From: PALSA-612 sp963776375
GTDB lineage: Bacteria; Actinomycetota; Thermoleophilia; Gaiellales; Gaiellaceae
Reading direction: 5' to 3'
Length of the DNA stretch: 64,000 bases
NCBI GenBank assembly: GCA_963776375.1
Contig: CAVZMF010000002.1
Span: 1,240,001 to 1,304,000, forward strand
The notes beneath the pieces are model-generated. The model was not told where the DNA came from, made no database searches, and was given only the letters and a program-made list of their open reading frames with translations. Positions 38,451 to 47,124 of the stretch are shown piece after piece. Position 1 is the stretch's first letter. Each line of letters begins with the position of its first letter. Made by a program: the position numbers and the translations under genes.

Positions 38451-39206
38451 TCACAGGAACGCGCGTCCGCCGTCTGCCAGGATCGTCTGGCCCGTCGTGA
38501 AGCCGCTCGCCGCGCGAGGCGAGGAAGCAGAGCGAGCCCACCAGGTCCTCCGGCTGCTGGTAGCGCGGGACGGCCTGGTCGGCGACGATCGCGTCCGAGA
38601 TGCCCGGGTAGTCGCGTCTCGGCCGTCTCCGTCTCGACCATGCTCGGGACGACCATGTTGACGGTGATGCCGCGCGGCGCCAGCTCGCGCGCGAGGACGC
38701 GCGTGAAGCCGATCAACGACGCCTTCGCCGCGACGTAGTGGAGGTTCCCGGGCGCGCCGCGGTAGGCCATCACCGTGCCGATGTTGATCACGCGGGCGTC
38801 CTCGGCGGCGGTCAGCAGCGGCAGCACCGCCTGCGTGACGAGGAACGGGCCGCGCGCGTTGACGGCGAAGACCCGGTCCCACTCCTCCGCGCTCAGCGAC
38901 TCGAGCGATCCCGGCGGGTAGATGCCGGCGTTGTTGAAGAGCACGTGCAGGCCGCGGTCGCCGACGAAGCATCACCGCCTCGGCCATCCGCGCGACCTCG
39001 TCGGGTCGGGTCACGTCGGCTCCGACCACGAGCGCCTCGCGCCCGAGGGCACGGATCTCCGCGGCGGTCTCCTCGGCCTCTGCGGCTCCGAGCGGAAGTG
39101 GACGGCGACGTCCGCCCCGGCACGGGCGAAGCCGAGACAGGCGGCGCGGCCGATGCCGCGCGACCCGCCCGTGACGAGCGACCGTCCGCCCGCCGAGGTC
39201 GAACAC
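38451..39206 (-). CDS. Short-chain dehydrogenase/reductase, heavily frameshifted
   Basis: An SDR of about 251 residues rebuilt from several frames: SLVTGGSRGIGRAACLGFARAGA, AEIRALGREALVVGADVTRP, LFNNAGIYPPGSLESLS, catalytic YVAAK, RELAPRGITVNMVVPSMV and FTTGQTILADGGRAF. At least four single-base changes are needed. The GTG start at 39206 lies three bases after the BKACE stop. It belongs to the front of the long minus operon and probably supplies a keto acid to, or takes one from, the BKACE enzyme. Confidence 0.68.
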   Translation of the reverse strand: MFDLGGRTVARHGRVARHRPRRLSRLRPCRGGRRRPLPLGAAEAEETAAEIRALGREALVVGADVTRPDEVARMAEAVMLRRRPRPARALQQRRHLPAGIARVAERGGVGPGLRRQRARPVPRHAGGAAAADRRRGRPRDQHRHGDGLPRRAREPPLRRGEGVVDRLHARPRARAGAARHHRQHGRPEHGRDGDGRDATTRASRTRSSPTRPSRATSSRRTWWARSASSPRAASGFTTGQTILADGGRAFL

Positions 39207-39209
39207 GGC

Positions 39210-40056
39210 CTAGCCCGACTCGACCCGGAGCGGGCAGCCGAGCAGCTCCCGCGCCTCGTCGACCGTCGCGACCCGGCGCCCGAGCGTGCGCACGAGCTCG
39301 GCATGCATCCGCGACCAGCTCGGCGTTGGACGCGGCCGGCACGCCGCGCCGCAGGTAGACGCCGTCCTCGAAGCCGACTCGGATCCCGCCTGCGCCGCGC
39401 AGGATCGCGAGCCCGAGCATCCGCCGCTGGTGCTGCCCGACCGCAGTGATCGACCAGTGCGTCCCCGGCGGCAACGGCCGGAGCATCGCCTCCAGCGCCT
39501 CCGGCGTCGCGTCGATCCCGCCGGGAACGCCGAAGACGACGTTTGCGCGCAGCGGCGGAGGCAGCTCGCCTCGTCCGAGCAGGCGCACGGCGGCGACGAC
39601 GTGGCCGACGTCGAACATCTCCGCCTCGAGCCCGATGCCGAGCTCGACCGCCCGCTCGACGACACGCCTGGCGTCCGCGGGCACGGTCACGAACGCGTCC
39701 TCGCCGAAGTCATCGAGCCCGTCTCGACCCCGGCCAGGTCCGGCCGGGCGTCGAGGCCCGTCATCCGGTGCCTCCATCGGCATCCACACGGCGCCGCCGG
39801 TCGACACCATGGTCACGATCGGCGTGCGCTCCCGGATCAGGTCGAGCGCCTCGACGAACAGCTCCGGACGGCTGCTCGGCGACCCGTCCTCCTCGCGGAC
39901 GTGGAGATGGCAGACGGCTGCTCCCGCCTCGGCGCAGGCGGCCACGTCCGCGGCGATCTCTGCCGGTGTGTGCGGCAGCGCCGGGTTGTCCTCGCGGGTG
40001 ACCTCCGCACCTGTCGGGGCGACGGTCACGACGACAGGTAGCTCGTCCCAGCTCAC
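39210..40056 (-). CDS. BKACE-family beta-keto acid cleavage enzyme (DUF849)
   Basis: About 282 residues of a zinc-dependent TIM barrel that condenses a beta-keto acid with acetyl-CoA, giving acetoacetate and a new CoA ester; 3-keto-5-aminohexanoate cleavage is the model reaction. VTVAPTGAEVTRED, the zinc motif CHLHVREEDG, a second metal segment VVFGVPGGIDATPE, and RVGFEDGVYLRRG are clear. Two compensating frame changes surround MTGLDARPDLAGVETGSMT, which in the right frame is the expected active-site loop, and a third lies near 39310. The start is GTG 40056, the first gene of the 14-gene run. Confidence 0.82.
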
Positions 40057-40082
40057 CGCTTGCGTGTTCTACCAGGCATGCG

Positions 40083-40577
40083 ATGATCGCGGTCATGGAC
40101 GGAGAGAACGCGGGCCGGCTCGACCGGCTGGATGCAATCGAGGCGATCCGCGTGCTCAAGGCCCGCTACGCGGACGTCTGCGACACGGGCTACGACCCCG
40201 TTCGCATGCGCCCGTTCTTCACGGACGACGCCGTCTGGGACGGCGGGCCGCGCTTCGGCCGGTACGAGGGCATCGACGCCGTCTGCGAGTTCTTCGCCGG
40301 CATCTCGAGCCAGATCACCTGGGCGCTCCACTACATGATCGCGCCGATCATCGAGGTCGCCGACGACGGCCGGACGGCGACCGGAAGCTGGTACCTGCTG
40401 GAGCCGTGCACGATCGCGACGGACGACGGCCCCCGGGCGATGGTGATCACGGGCCGGTACGCCGACCGCTATCGCAGGGAGCCGGACGGCTGGAAGTTCT
40501 CCGAGGTCGTGCTCGATTGCCAGACCATCAGCCCGCTGGACGAGGGCTGGGCGCACAGGCCGTTCTGGAACGAATAG
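40083..40577 (+). CDS. SnoaL/NTF2-like protein
   Basis: A 164-residue cone-shaped NTF2-fold protein of the SnoaL_4 type: EAIRVLKARYADVCDTG, FFTDDAVWDGG, YEGIDAVCEFFAGIS and GRYADRYRREPDGWKFSEV. Members are small isomerases, dehydratases, hydroxylase partners or have no known activity; no specific role is readable. It diverges from the BKACE gene with only 26 bases between starts, so one or both may be leaderless; ATG 40095 is an alternative start. Twelve bases separate it from the nitrilase gene, which has its own GGGAGGAG site. Confidence 0.78.
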   Translation: MIAVMDGENAGRLDRLDAIEAIRVLKARYADVCDTGYDPVRMRPFFTDDAVWDGGPRFGRYEGIDAVCEFFAGISSQITWALHYMIAPIIEVADDGRTATGSWYLLEPCTIATDDGPRAMVITGRYADRYRREPDGWKFSEVVLDCQTISPLDEGWAHRPFWNE

Positions 40578-40589
40578 GGAGGAGCGAAG

Positions 40590-41524
40590 ATGGCCAACGA
40601 CGCACGGAAGCCGGGGCGGGAGAGCGTGATCACCGTCGCGGCCATCCAGACGCGGTCGCACACGGGCGCGAAGGAGGCCAACAACCAGGCGGCGCTCGAG
40701 GCCCTGCACCGGGCGGCGGACGCAGGCGCGCGCCTGATGGTGCTGCCCGAGCTCGGGAACTCCGGCTACGTCTTCGACTCGCGCGAGGAGGCGCTGGAGC
40801 TGGCCGAGCCTGCCTTCGGCGGGCCGACGAGCGCGCTCTGGGCCGAGTTCGCGCGCGAGCGCAACGCGTACGTGTGCGGGGGCCTGACCGAGATCGACGA
40901 CGGGAGGCTGTACAACAGCGCCGTTCTCGTCGGGCCCGACGGGTTCGTCGGCCGTTACCGCAAGACGCACCTGTCGGGACGAGGAGAAACTCTTCTTCGA
41001 GCCGGGCGACCTCGGCCTCAACGTCTTCGCCCTCCCGTTCGGACGGGTGGCGATGATGATCTGCTACGACGGCTGGCACCCGGAGGTCGCGCGCATCCTG
41101 AAGCTGAAGGGCGCCGACCTGATCCTCGATCCGACCTGCTGGGTGCTGGTGCCGGGGGTCGTCACACCGGAGAACCCCGTCTCCGCCTACGTCCACATGG
41201 CCACGGCGCACGTGAACAGCCTGTTCATCGTCTGCGCTGACCAGTGCGGTGTCGAGCGGGGCTGCACGTTCATCGGCCGCAGTTGCATCGCAGGGCCGGC
41301 CGGGTTCGTCGCCGGGCCGGGCGGCTCCGCGTCACCCCGAGGTGCTGACGGCGGAGATCAACGTCGTTCAGGCCCGGTACCACAACTGGACGGCGCTCGC
41401 GAATCCGTTCGCGGACCGCCGGGTGGATGTCTTCGACCCGCTCCTCGGCTACCGGGAGCCGCCGGGCGCGACCGCAGCCGCGGCGCGGGTGGCGGCGCCG
41501 GACTTCGTACCGGCCGACGCATGA
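40590..41524 (+). CDS. Nitrilase-superfamily amidase, two frameshifts
   Basis: A carbon-nitrogen hydrolase of about 310 residues. The catalytic triad is visible: Glu in VLPELGNSGYVF, Lys in GRYRKTHLSG and Cys in MMICYDGWHPEVAR. Frame changes near 40980 (before EEKLFFEPGDLG) and near 41335 (before HPEVLTAEI) separate three collinear pieces. It hydrolyses an amide or carbamoyl bond; N-carbamoyl-amino acid amidohydrolase would fit a hydantoin-type pathway but is inferred from context. Its stop overlaps the first RidA gene (ATGA at 41521-41524). Confidence 0.82.
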
Positions 41525-42524
41525 CTCCGGCTCGCCGCGCCGGCGACCTGGTCTTCGTCTCCGGCCAGGCGGGGACCGACCCCGCGGGCGGCGACGCGCT
41601 AGAGAAGCTGGCGGCGGCGCTGGCGACAGGGACCTGGCTCGACGATGTCGTCGACGTCATCTCTTTCCACGCGGACGTGCGCGAGATCGACGGCGTGCTC
41701 GAGCATGCGGAGACGCTCTTCACAGCGCTGCCTGCATCGGACGCCCTCGGCACGACCGGCCTCGCCGCACGGGAGGCGCAGGTCTCGATCCGGCGATCGC
41801 CCGGATCGGTGGACCCGACGGGCGGCTCGTCTTCACGTCGAGCCGCCACGACAGCGACGGGCCGGCCGACCCGAACGGTCAGGCCGAGGCCGCGTATGCG
41901 CAGGCACGCGCCGCCCTCGAGGCTGCCGGCGGGAGCATGGGAGACGTCATCGACATCTGCTCGTTCCACCTCGATCCGCGCGGGATGATGCGCATCGCGA
42001 GCAGTTCCACAACGTCTACTGGCTGACACGCCGCTGGGCGGAGGCCCTGCGCCTGGACGGCGATCGGCGCACCCGGGTTGCACCGCCGCGGCCAGCTCGT
42101 CCAGTACCGGATGATCGCCGACCTGAGCGACGGCAAGCGGATCGCCAAGACGCCGGCCAGCCTGCACCGGGAGCACTGTCGATCTCCGGCGGAACGCGCA
42201 AGGCGCAGGGCCGGTTCGATCGGCATCGCCGGCGAGGTCGCCTCCGACGCCGAGGGCAACATCACCACGCCGGGAGACACGGCGAGCCAGGCCCGGTACG
42301 CGTTCAGCCGGATCGCGAGGTCGTCGAGCTGCACGGCGTCGACATGAACCACGTCGTCGAGATCACGGCGTTCCACAAGGATCACCGAGCCTGCGGAGAT
42401 CGTCACCGAGACGGCACTCGAGTTCTTCGACGAGGACCACCCGCCCGCCTGGACGTCGGCCGGCATGACAGGCCTCTGGAACCCCGGGTATCTGCACGAG
42501 ATCTACGCGCTGGCGGTCGTGTGA
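41521..42524 (+). CDS. Three-unit RidA-like protein, frameshifted
   Basis: About 334 residues comprising three RidA (YjgF/UK114) units in tandem. Unit A (41521-41790) has GDLVFVSGQAG and VVDVISFHADVREID. Unit B (about 41795-42150) has GRLVFTSSRHDSDG, DVIDICSFHLDPRG and AWTAIGAPGL. Unit C (about 42160-42524) has IGIAGEVASDAEGNI, VVEITAFHKDHRA and AWTSAGMTGLW. RidA proteins normally hydrolyse reactive enamines/imines with an Arg in a PARS segment; in units B and C that position is Trp (AWT). Several frame changes interrupt the reading, so a single three-unit chain is inferred. Stop and next start overlap (TGATG). Confidence 0.7.
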
Positions 42525-43219
42525 TGGACGCTGCGGCCGTCCGGTGCGGCACGCTCGTCGTCGCCGGCGGCGTGACGGGCGGCGCCGACGACTTCTTCCC
42601 GCGCCTGGGAGAGGCGCTTGCCCGACAGGGCGCGACTCTCGCGGACGTCGTCGAGCTGACCACCTTCCACGCCGACGTCCGCCAGATCGACGAGCTCCTC
42701 GCGGCAGGTGCGTTGGAGCTGTCCGAGCCGTATCCGGCCTGGACGCCCGTCGGGATGGTCGGGCCGGCGGCAGGTGGAGAGCACGTCGTCGGGCGCGCCA
42801 TCGCGCACACGGGTGACACCGGGCTCACGACCGTCATCCCCGACACGATCTCCTGGTGGCGCGGCCGTCCCTGGTCGGCCGGGTGCAGGCGCGGTCCGCT
42901 CGTGGCCGTGGCCGGTCAGTTCGGAACGGACACCGACGGCAACGTGGTCATGCCGGGTCACCACGACGGGCAGGCGCGGAACGCCCTCAACCGGGTGAAG
43001 GAGATCTGCTCGCTGCTCGGCTCGGGCCTCGAGGATGTCGTCGACGTCTGGTCGTTCCACCAGGACCCGCGTGGGATCGAGGCCTGCCTGGAGGTCGCAT
43101 CACGCGAGTTCTTTCCCGGCCTGCTCCCGACCTGGACGGCGGCGGGAGCGCCCGCCCTCTACCGCTTCGGGATGCTCGGCCAGTTCCGCGCGCTCGCGGA
43201 GATCGGCGAGCGCGGCTGA
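42524..43219 (+). CDS. Two-unit RidA-like protein
   Basis: A continuous 231-residue frame with two RidA units. Unit D (residues 1-95) has CGTLVVAGGVTGG, VVELTTFHADVRQID and YPAWTPVGMVGP. Unit E (about 105-231) has GPLVAVAGQFGTDTDGNVVMPG, GLEDVVDVWSFHQDPRG and TWTAAGAPALYRFGMLGQF. D matches unit A and E matches unit B of the preceding gene. The RidA arginine is Trp in both, so classic imine deaminase activity is doubtful. It starts at ATG 42524, overlapping the previous stop. A third, truncated unit follows directly. Confidence 0.8.
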   Translation: MDAAAVRCGTLVVAGGVTGGADDFFPRLGEALARQGATLADVVELTTFHADVRQIDELLAAGALELSEPYPAWTPVGMVGPAAGGEHVVGRAIAHTGDTGLTTVIPDTISWWRGRPWSAGCRRGPLVAVAGQFGTDTDGNVVMPGHHDGQARNALNRVKEICSLLGSGLEDVVDVWSFHQDPRGIEACLEVASREFFPGLLPTWTAAGAPALYRFGMLGQFRALAEIGERG

Positions 43220-43221
43220 GC

Positions 43222-43460
43222 GTTGGGAGCTTCGAGGCCGCCGGAGACGTCCGCGCCGCGTTCGAGTCGATCGCGGCGCTGCCGGGCGAGCTGGTCGAGG
43301 TCGTCTGCTTCCACAAGGACATCCGCGACGCCGACGACGTGCGTGCGGTCGCCGACGAGGTGCTCGGAGGGCAAGACGTCGCGTGGACCGCCGTCGGGAT
43401 GACGGGCTTCGAGCGCGAGGAATCGCGCCACGCGATCCACGGGTTGGCGGTCGCGGCTAG
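43222..43460 (+). pseudogene. Truncated RidA-like unit
   Basis: The reading GDVRAAFESIAALPGELVEV, then VCFHKDIRDADDVRAVADEV and AWTAVGMTGF corresponds to the second half of unit C of the first RidA gene. The N-terminal 35 or so residues (the first strands) and a start codon are missing, and it is in a different frame from unit E. A one-base change near 43455 would end it at TAG 43458-43460; as read, the frame continues to 43560. It is either a decayed third unit of the second array or the result of a local sequence error. Confidence 0.55.
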
Positions 43461-44791
43461 GTACGACGCGGACGCCTTCCCAGAGCCGGACGATGCACTG
43501 CGCCTTGAACGCGAACCGGTCGAGCGTGCCGTAGCGGCTCCATGCGCAGCGCGGGCGTGACGCCGAGCTCGGCGCGGAGCGCGCGGACGGAGCCGTTCCT
43601 CCACCGCCTCCCCGCCGCCACGGAGCTCGTAGACGACCGTGCAGCGGTCGACCAGGGCCCCGTCCTCCGTGCCGATCTCGATCCGGAACTCGTCCGAGAG
43701 CTCCGCGAACGACCGCACGACCTTCTCGACCTGGCTGGGGTAGAACTTCGCGCCGCGGAAAACGACGAGGTCGTCGTGCCGGCCGACGATGCCGCCCACC
43801 GCGCGGACGTGGGTCCGTCCGCACGCGCACGGCTCGGTCGACAGCCGGGCGTAGTCGCCCGTCCAGTAGCGGAGCACGGGCGTCGCCTCGCGCGTCAGGT
43901 GCGTGAAGACGAGCACGCCGAGCTCTCCCTCGTCCACCGGCGTCGCGGTGTCCGGATCGAGGCACTCGACGACGACGTAGTCCTCGGCAATATGAATGCC
44001 GGCCTTCGCCTCGCACTCGGAGGCGAAGGTGGGACCGACCTCCGCCAGGCCGTAGTAGTCGAAGGCGTCGATCCCGCAGGCCCGCCTCCAGCTTCGCTGC
44101 GGGTGGCCGCGTTCTGCGCTCCGGCCTCACCGCCGAAGCAGCCCAGGCGCAGCGGCAGCTCGGCGGCATCGACGCCCACGGCCCGGAGCGCCTCCGCGAT
44201 GTGGAGGCAAAGCTCGGGGTCGCCAGCAGGACGGTCGACGCGATCGTGCGCAGATACTCGATCTGGCGCTCAGTAGATGTCGTCGCCCCGGTCGGGACGA
44301 CCAGGCAGCCGAGCCGCTCACCGGCGTAGTGGCAGGAGAGGCCCGGCCACCCACAGCCCGTACGCGAACGCGTTCTGGATCACATCGCCGGAGCGCACGC
44401 CGAACTGCCAGAGCGTCCGCATCGTCAACCTGCGTGATCGTCTCGACGTCGCCCGCGGACCAGATCGTGTCCACGGGTCGTCCAGTCGTCCCGGTGGAGG
44501 GATGCACCTCGCGGAACTCGGCCGGATCGGCGACGGCGAAGTGCCGAACGGCGGATGGCGAAGCTGGTCCTCCCTCAGCTCCTCCTTCGTCACCACCGGC
44601 AGCCGCGCCAGGTCCTCGAGCGTGCGGATGTCGTGCGGCCTCGGCGCCGACGGAAGCCAGCTTGGCCCGGTAGAGCGAGGAGGCCGCGGACAGCGCCCGA
44701 CCTGGCGGCGGAGGTGCTGCTCCTGCAGCGCCCTCAGCGCGTCCCGAGACGCCGACTCGAGCGCGGGCTCGAGCATCGAGCCGGATGCCAT
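43457..44791 (-). CDS. Phenylacetate-CoA ligase-like AMP-forming enzyme, frameshifted
   Basis: A PaaK-type acyl-CoA ligase of roughly 440 residues. Pieces in several frames give TLEDLARLPVVTKEELRED, the P-loop PSTGTTGRPVDTIWSAGD, VIQNAFAYGLWVAG, HIAEALRAVGVDAAELPLRLGCFGGE, VLVFTHLTREATPVLRYWTGD and DLVVFRGAKFYPSQVEKVV. The product would activate an aromatic or other carboxylate as CoA thioester. At least six frame changes are needed. The C-terminus is uncertain: a repaired frame would stop at TAG 43459-43457, sharing CTAG with the RidA remnant. It diverges from the LLM gene at 44818. Confidence 0.68.
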
Positions 44792-44817
44792 GGGCAAGGA
44801 TAGACTCGGCACGCCGC

Positions 44818-45823
44818 ATGGACGTGGGCCTGACGATGTCGACGCACGGCCTGCTCAGGCGCGACGAGCGGGACTTCTTCCTGCAGCGGCTGAGCCCGAG
44901 GAGATGCGCGTCGTCGAGCTCGCGCAGCTCGCCGACCGGCTCGGCTATCACTCGCTCTGGCTCTCCGACCACGTCTGCATGGGACGCGACCCGGGACGCG
45001 GCACACCGCGAACGAGTCGGGCACGCGCGCGTACCCCGACCGGCCCGGTGATGCTCGACGTCGTCGCGACCATCGGCGCGCTCGCGGCGACCACCGAGCG
45101 CATGCGGCTCGCGCCGTCCGTGCTGATCGCGCCGTACCGCCATCCGCTGACGGTCGCGCACCAGTTCGCAACGCTCGACGTGCTCTCGGGCGGCACGGCT
45201 GATCATGACCGCCGGCTCCGGCTGGGACCCGCAGGAGTTCGCGGCGGTCGGCGGCGACTTCGAGCACCGGGGCGCCGTCACCGAGGAGTGCATCGAGATC
45301 TGGAAGCACGCCTGGACGGAGCCGTGGCTCGACTGGCACGGCCGCTTCTACGAGATCGAGGACGTCTCGCTCGAGCCGAAGCCGGTGCAGAAGCCGCATC
45401 CGCCGATCGTGTTCGGCGCCGTCACCGAGGTCGGGCGCGCGGCGCGCGGCGCGCACCTGCGACGGTCTGTACCCGATGTTCCTCGACGCGTACGCCGACC
45501 CCGGCCGATTCGACCACCTGCGCGAGGCCGTGCTGCGCGAGGGCGAGCGCGCCGGCCGCGACCTCTCGCGCTTTCGGCTCTACGCCTTCGCCTCCGGGCA
45601 GGTCACGAACGCGCCGGTCGAAGGCCGGAGGCGCACGCTCACCGGCAGCGCGGAGCAGGTGCTGGCCGACCTCGAGCGCTTCGCGGCGCACGGCTACTCG
45701 CACGTGACCATGCACTTCGACGTGCAGTCGGGGACGATCGGCGAGCTCTTCGAGTCCGTGGAGCGGTTCGCCGAGGAGGTGCTGCCGGCGGCACGGGACC
45801 TCGAGCCGGCGGCGGCGGCGTGA
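44818..45823 (+). CDS. LLM-class oxidoreductase, frameshifted
   Basis: An LLM protein of about 334 residues in four pieces: MDVGLTMSTHGLLRRDERDF, then AQLADRLGYHSLWLSDHV with RLAPSVLIAPYRHPLTVAHQFA, then GSGWDPQEFAAVG with FEHRGAVTEECIEIWK, and a clean C-terminal part (PMFLDAYADPGRFDHLREAV to ARDLEPAAAA). The collinearity indicates single-base errors near 44895, 45205 and 45460. It starts the second molybdenum hydroxylase operon: its stop overlaps the FAD-subunit start (GTGA at 45820-45823). Confidence 0.75.
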
Positions 45824-46644
45824 AGCCGCCGTCCTTCGAGTACACGGCCGCGGGCTCGGTGGAGGAGGCCGTCTCGACGCTCGCCGAGGCCGGCGACGAG
45901 GCGAAGGTGCTGGCCGGAGGGCAGAGTCTCGTCCCGCTCCTGAACATGCGCCTGGCACGGCCCGCCCTCCTCGTCGACGTCAACCGCGTCGCAGGGCTCG
46001 ACCGGATCGAGATCGACGGCGCCGTCCGGGTCGGTGCGCTCGCCCGGCAGGCGGACGCGCTCGGGTCGCGCGAGCTCGCCGCCGCTGCGCCCGTGCTCCA
46101 CGAGTCGCTGCGCTACGTCGGACATGCCGCCACCCGGAGCCGCGGCACGATCGGCGGCTCGATCGCCCACGCCGATCCGGCTGCCGAGCTCTCCGCCGTG
46201 CTGCTCGCGCTCGACGGCACGGTGACCGCGGCGAGCCCGAGGGGCGAGCGGTCGATCGCCGCCGCCGACCTCTTCCTCGGCCCGTTCACGACGGCGCTCG
46301 CTCCGGACGAGCTGCTGACGTCGCTGATGCTCGCGCGGAGCGACGGCCGGCCGTTCGGCTTCGCCGAGCTGGCCCGCCGGGAGGGCGACTTCGCGCTCGC
46401 CGGCGCATGCATCCTGCTCGATCCCGCACGGGTCGTTCTGTTCGGGGTCGCCGGCACGCCCGTGCGCGCGCCCGAGGCCGAGGCGGCGCTCGAGTCGGGC
46501 GCCTCGGCCGCGGAAGCGGCCGAGCTCGCGACCCGAGACCTCGAGCCGGTGTCCGACGTGCACGCGGACGCCGCCTATCGCCGTCGCGTCGCGGCGGTCC
46601 TGGTCCGGCGCGCCGGCGAGCAGGCGGAGGCTCGGCGTGGCTGA
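45820..46644 (+). CDS. Molybdenum hydroxylase medium subunit, FAD (set 2)
   Basis: A complete 274-residue CoxM/XdhB-type FAD protein. FEYTAAGSVEEAVSTLAEAG, VLAGGQSLVPLLNMRLARP (FAD-binding AGGQSL), RSRGTIGGSIAHADPAAELSA (second FAD motif TIGGSIAHADP) and FGFAELARREGDFALAG are all family hallmarks. It receives electrons from the iron-sulfur subunit encoded next and passes them to an external acceptor. The GTG start overlaps the LLM stop and the TGA overlaps the next gene by eight bases. Gene order is medium, small, large, unlike set 1. Confidence 0.9.
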   Translation: MKPPSFEYTAAGSVEEAVSTLAEAGDEAKVLAGGQSLVPLLNMRLARPALLVDVNRVAGLDRIEIDGAVRVGALARQADALGSRELAAAAPVLHESLRYVGHAATRSRGTIGGSIAHADPAAELSAVLLALDGTVTAASPRGERSIAAADLFLGPFTTALAPDELLTSLMLARSDGRPFGFAELARREGDFALAGACILLDPARVVLFGVAGTPVRAPEAEAALESGASAAEAAELATRDLEPVSDVHADAAYRRRVAAVLVRRAGEQAEARRG

Positions 46645-47124
46645 GCCGCGGCCCGTGAGCCTCGTCCTCGACGGACGACGAGCGATCCGCGCTCGCGGCG
46701 CCACGGCTGCTCCTCGCGGACTTCCTCCGGGACGAGCTCGGCTCCGACCGCCGTCCACGTCGCCTGCGAGCAGGGCGGCTGCGGCGCGTGCGCCGTACTC
46801 CTCGACGGGCGGCTGACGCTCTCGTGCCTCGTGCTCGCCGTGCAGGCGGACGGGGCAGCGATCGACACCGCCGACGGACTGGCGCGAGACGGCGAGCTGC
46901 ACCCGATCCAGCAGGCGTTCCGTGCGAAGCACGGCCTCCAGTGCGGCTTCTGCACGCCGGGCATGCTGATGGCGGCGAAGGCGCTGCTCGACGCGAACCC
47001 GCAGCCGAGCGACGAGGAGATCCGCGAGCACCTGTCGGGCAACGTCTGCCGCTGCACCGGCTACACCGGCATCGTCGCCGCCGTCCGCGAGGCCGCGCGC
47101 CTGCTCGCGGAGGAGCGCGCGTGA
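46637..47124 (+). CDS. Molybdenum hydroxylase small subunit, 2Fe-2S (set 2), frameshifted
   Basis: About 162 residues after repair. The N-terminal third is broken by two or three single-base changes between 46675 and 46760 (VSLVLDGR, then RLLLADFLRDELG, then VHVACEQGGCGACAVLLDG). From 46760 it is clean: Cys residues of the plant-type cluster in CEQGGCGAC, and of the second cluster in QCGFCTPGM and GNVCRCTGY. It connects the molybdenum and FAD subunits. GTG 46637 is the likely start, overlapping the FAD-subunit stop; its own stop overlaps the large-subunit GTG. Confidence 0.83.
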
